From a virus, in the IMG/VR virus record IMGVR_UViG_3300021371_000002, positions 1 through 30,734 of that record: 30,734 bases of DNA, one strand, 5' to 3'. Positions 29,496-30,734 of the stretch are shown in pieces (position 1 is the stretch's first letter; every line of letters begins with the position of its first letter). Made by a program: the position numbers and the translations under genes. The notes beneath the pieces are model-generated. The model was not told the DNA's origin. It was given only the letters and a program-made list of their open reading frames with translations, and ran no database searches.

Positions 29496-29906
29496 CTAAT
29501 TTAAATTAATTCTTGTGGCTTGGTTTTCTTTAAGTAAGTAAACAGGTTTGAGTAATCTTTTTTTAGTCCATAGTGTAGTATCAGGACAGTACATATCTTT
29601 AGGTTGTGGAAGTTCTAATGCGTTTAACCAGTATAGATAATTTCCTTTAGGGTCACTTACGAAATAAAGTTTTACTACATCTTTATCCATTTTCATTAAA
29701 GCATCATATTTATATTTTTCTAACATTTTTTCTTCATAGTATTTGTTTCTAAATTTCATTTCTATAACACAAGGATTTCCTTTAGGTGTGAATCCACAAG
29801 CATCATAATGTTTAAAGCCATCTCCAGTCCATTCTAAATTCCATCCATCCATATTCAAGAAAGCTACTAATACTTTTTCAAATTTCTTTGTTGTTTCAAT
29901 TCCCAT
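29496..29906 (-). CDS. PD-(D/E)XK nuclease-like protein
   Basis: The 136-aa protein has an alpha-beta core in which Asp35 (KHYDACGF) and Glu49-x-Lys51 (CVIEMKFRN) provide a D-x13-ExK metal site, preceded by a helix (TKKFEKVLVAFLNMDG). The fold is that of compact resolvase- or VRR-like nucleases. In a phage with SSB, annealing and NinG-like genes it probably trims or resolves DNA. It overlaps the upstream gene by 11 nt. Confidence 0.6.
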   Translation of the reverse strand: MGIETTKKFEKVLVAFLNMDGWNLEWTGDGFKHYDACGFTPKGNPCVIEMKFRNKYYEEKMLEKYKYDALMKMDKDVVKLYFVSDPKGNYLYWLNALELPQPKDMYCPDTTLWTKKRLLKPVYLLKENQATRINLN

Positions 29907-30105
29907 TGTTCCAAATGATATTAAGTTCTTTAATCCATTTGTTTATTAGTTTGGGATTACAAGTACAAGGTTCGTAGTATTTATGATCGTAATAGGTTGC
30001 GTGGAGCTGACATACCATTTTAAATTCTTCACGACTAATGGTTGATTTTTTTGAAAGCCTAAATGTTTCCCAGTCTTTGAAATCATATTTATTAAATTTT
30101 ACCAT
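29896..30105 (-). CDS. Small conserved phage protein, unknown function
   Basis: A 69-aa protein with FKMVCQLHATYYDHKYYEPC and TCNPKLINKWIKELN. Cys and His residues (Cys32, His35, His41, Cys47, Cys49) could bind a metal. I recognise the IHA...H.Y.EPC.C.PK pattern from small proteins of Bacteroidota phages, without a known function. It overlaps the adjoining genes on both sides. Confidence 0.62.
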   Translation of the reverse strand: MVKFNKYDFKDWETFRLSKKSTISREEFKMVCQLHATYYDHKYYEPCTCNPKLINKWIKELNIIWNNGN

Positions 30106-30245
30106 CTTTTTATTTTTATTTCATTCCAGTCTTTACGTCTTTTGTCGCAATTACATTCAGTTCCCATATAGTTATGATATTTGTCTACAAGCCATTTAAT
30201 ACCTGTATATTTTGTAATGTAGAATACTATGTCTCCTAATCTCAT
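30099..30245 (-). CDS. Small conserved phage protein with CxC motif
   Basis: The 48-aa product starts MRLGDIVFYI and has TKYTGIKWLVDKYH and TECNCDKRRKDWNEIKIK. The GDxxxxIxxxTGIKxLV...CxCxxRR pattern occurs in many small Bacteroidota phage proteins, in my recollection. The ATG overlaps the nuclease gene's stop as ATGA, and the TAA overlaps the next ATG region. Function unknown. Confidence 0.68.
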   Translation of the reverse strand: MRLGDIVFYITKYTGIKWLVDKYHNYMGTECNCDKRRKDWNEIKIKRW

Positions 30246-30734
30246 ATGAATTCTTTTATATTGTTTAGTTGATTATTTTTTATAAAATACCCATCTGTCT
30301 TTAATAAAAATGTTGTTCCATTATTTCTTTTTCTTTCAGTTCCTTTTTTAATAAATTTTGATCTTTGCAATAATTGGTCTTTAGTTACCCACCCACATAT
30401 TTCTAAAATATTATTTTTTTTGTTAAGAGAATTAAAAATATATATTTCACAATCAAATTTATCTTGAAATGCTATTAAGTGATGTACATATTCATCTTTC
30501 ATAAATACATTTCTGCCCATTGTTTTAACATCAACTTTTTTATTATTATACAGAAAATCAAATCCTCCATCAAATCCAGAAGAAAATTTATGTTCTATGT
30601 TGAATACTTGTTTTGTTAGGACTTCTCCTAATAACCCTACTAATTGGTTTTCTTTATTTCCATTAGCAGAATGTCTGTTACCCATATTATTATTTTTTAA
30701 ATAATTCCAACATTTTAATTTAAGTTGTTTAGGA
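30242..30734 (-). CDS. PD-(D/E)XK nuclease-like protein, C-terminal part (open at window end)
   Basis: On the closed circle the gene begins at position 141 and encodes 168 aa. Numbered from the internal Met at 30685, Glu21 (GLLGEVL), Asp43 (GGFDFLYNN) and Asp52-x-Lys54 (KVDVKTM) give the E...D...DxK site of the PD-(D/E)XK superfamily. The Arg/Lys-rich C-terminal half (RSKFIKKGTERKRNN) suggests DNA contact. A Holliday-junction or repair-type role is plausible. It sits between the sigma factor and the CxC-protein genes. Confidence 0.65.
   Translation of the reverse strand, partial: PKQLKLKCWNYLKNNNMGNRHSANGNKENQLVGLLGEVLTKQVFNIEHKFSSGFDGGFDFLYNNKKVDVKTMGRNVFMKDEYVHHLIAFQDKFDCEIYIFNSLNKKNNILEICGWVTKDQLLQRSKFIKKGTERKRNNGTTFLLKTDGYFIKNNQLNNIKEFI
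30608..30734. repeat. Right copy of the 127-bp exact terminal direct repeat
   Basis: Identical to bases 1-127. One copy should be removed to obtain the circular 30,607-bp sequence. Confidence 0.93.

Noticed and set aside
1-30734. Integrase, repressor, toxin-antitoxin or restriction-modification pairs
   Set aside because: None was found. The two methyltransferases have no linked restriction enzyme, and the two PD-(D/E)XK proteins lie away from them among replication genes.

Overview
The window is the complete genome of a tailed dsDNA phage, written as a linear contig. The first 127 bases are repeated exactly as the last 127 bases, so the molecule closes into a circle of 30,607 bp. The gene crossing the junction becomes intact when the ends are joined. 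Every gene I can support is on the minus strand, so transcription runs from high to low coordinates. The DNA is strongly AT-rich. Start codons are preceded by A-rich tracts instead of Shine-Dalgarno sequences, and most proteins have the look of phages of marine Bacteroidota (Flavobacteriia-like hosts). That host assignment is inference. No integrase, excisionase or CI-like repressor is visible, so a lytic life style is likely. No tRNA, rRNA or CRISPR array was seen.

Layout in transcription order. (1) Early and nucleic-acid block, from 3235 down to 138 and, through the circle, 30748 down to 26586: zinc ribbon, NinG-like nuclease, annealing-like protein, SSB-like protein, RecA-like ATPase, two-domain sigma factor, two PD-(D/E)XK nuclease-like proteins, a flap/5'-3' exonuclease, a protein with a DnaA domain IV-like region, two DNA-methyltransferase-like proteins and several small conserved phage proteins. 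(2) Packaging (26524-25047): small and large terminase, then six very small genes. (3) Tail module (23943-16949): tail-assembly chaperone with a -1 frameshift, tail terminator-like protein, HK97 gp10-like connector, two tail/baseplate proteins, tape measure. (4) Head module (16913-13768): XkdF-like protease, coiled-coil protein, small Cys protein, scaffold-like acidic protein, major capsid protein. (5) Tail tube, adaptor, portal fusion, connector and a 1,337-aa fibre with an S74 chaperone domain (13691-5999). (6) Lysis block (5966-3425): M15 peptidase, several small membrane proteins including a 3-TM holin, and a secreted thioredoxin-fold-like protein without the usual cysteines.

The most notable signal is regulatory. 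Five sites on the minus strand share AAAA-N13-ACGTTATATA with exactly constant spacing. They sit just ahead of the small terminase, tail chaperone, protease, scaffold and adaptor/portal genes. Two of them lie directly downstream of strong rho-independent terminators. The CGTT core and two-box layout resemble promoters of ECF-type sigma factors, and the phage carries its own small sigma factor at 138-617. I infer a phage sigma regulon that drives the packaging and virion genes, mostly from leaderless or nearly leaderless transcripts.

The only sizeable non-coding stretch (3236-3424), between the end of the lysis genes and the first replication/recombination gene, holds a perfect 21-nt homopurine mirror repeat (H-DNA type), a 7-bp inverted repeat and a host-type -7 box. 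It is the best candidate for an origin or early control region.
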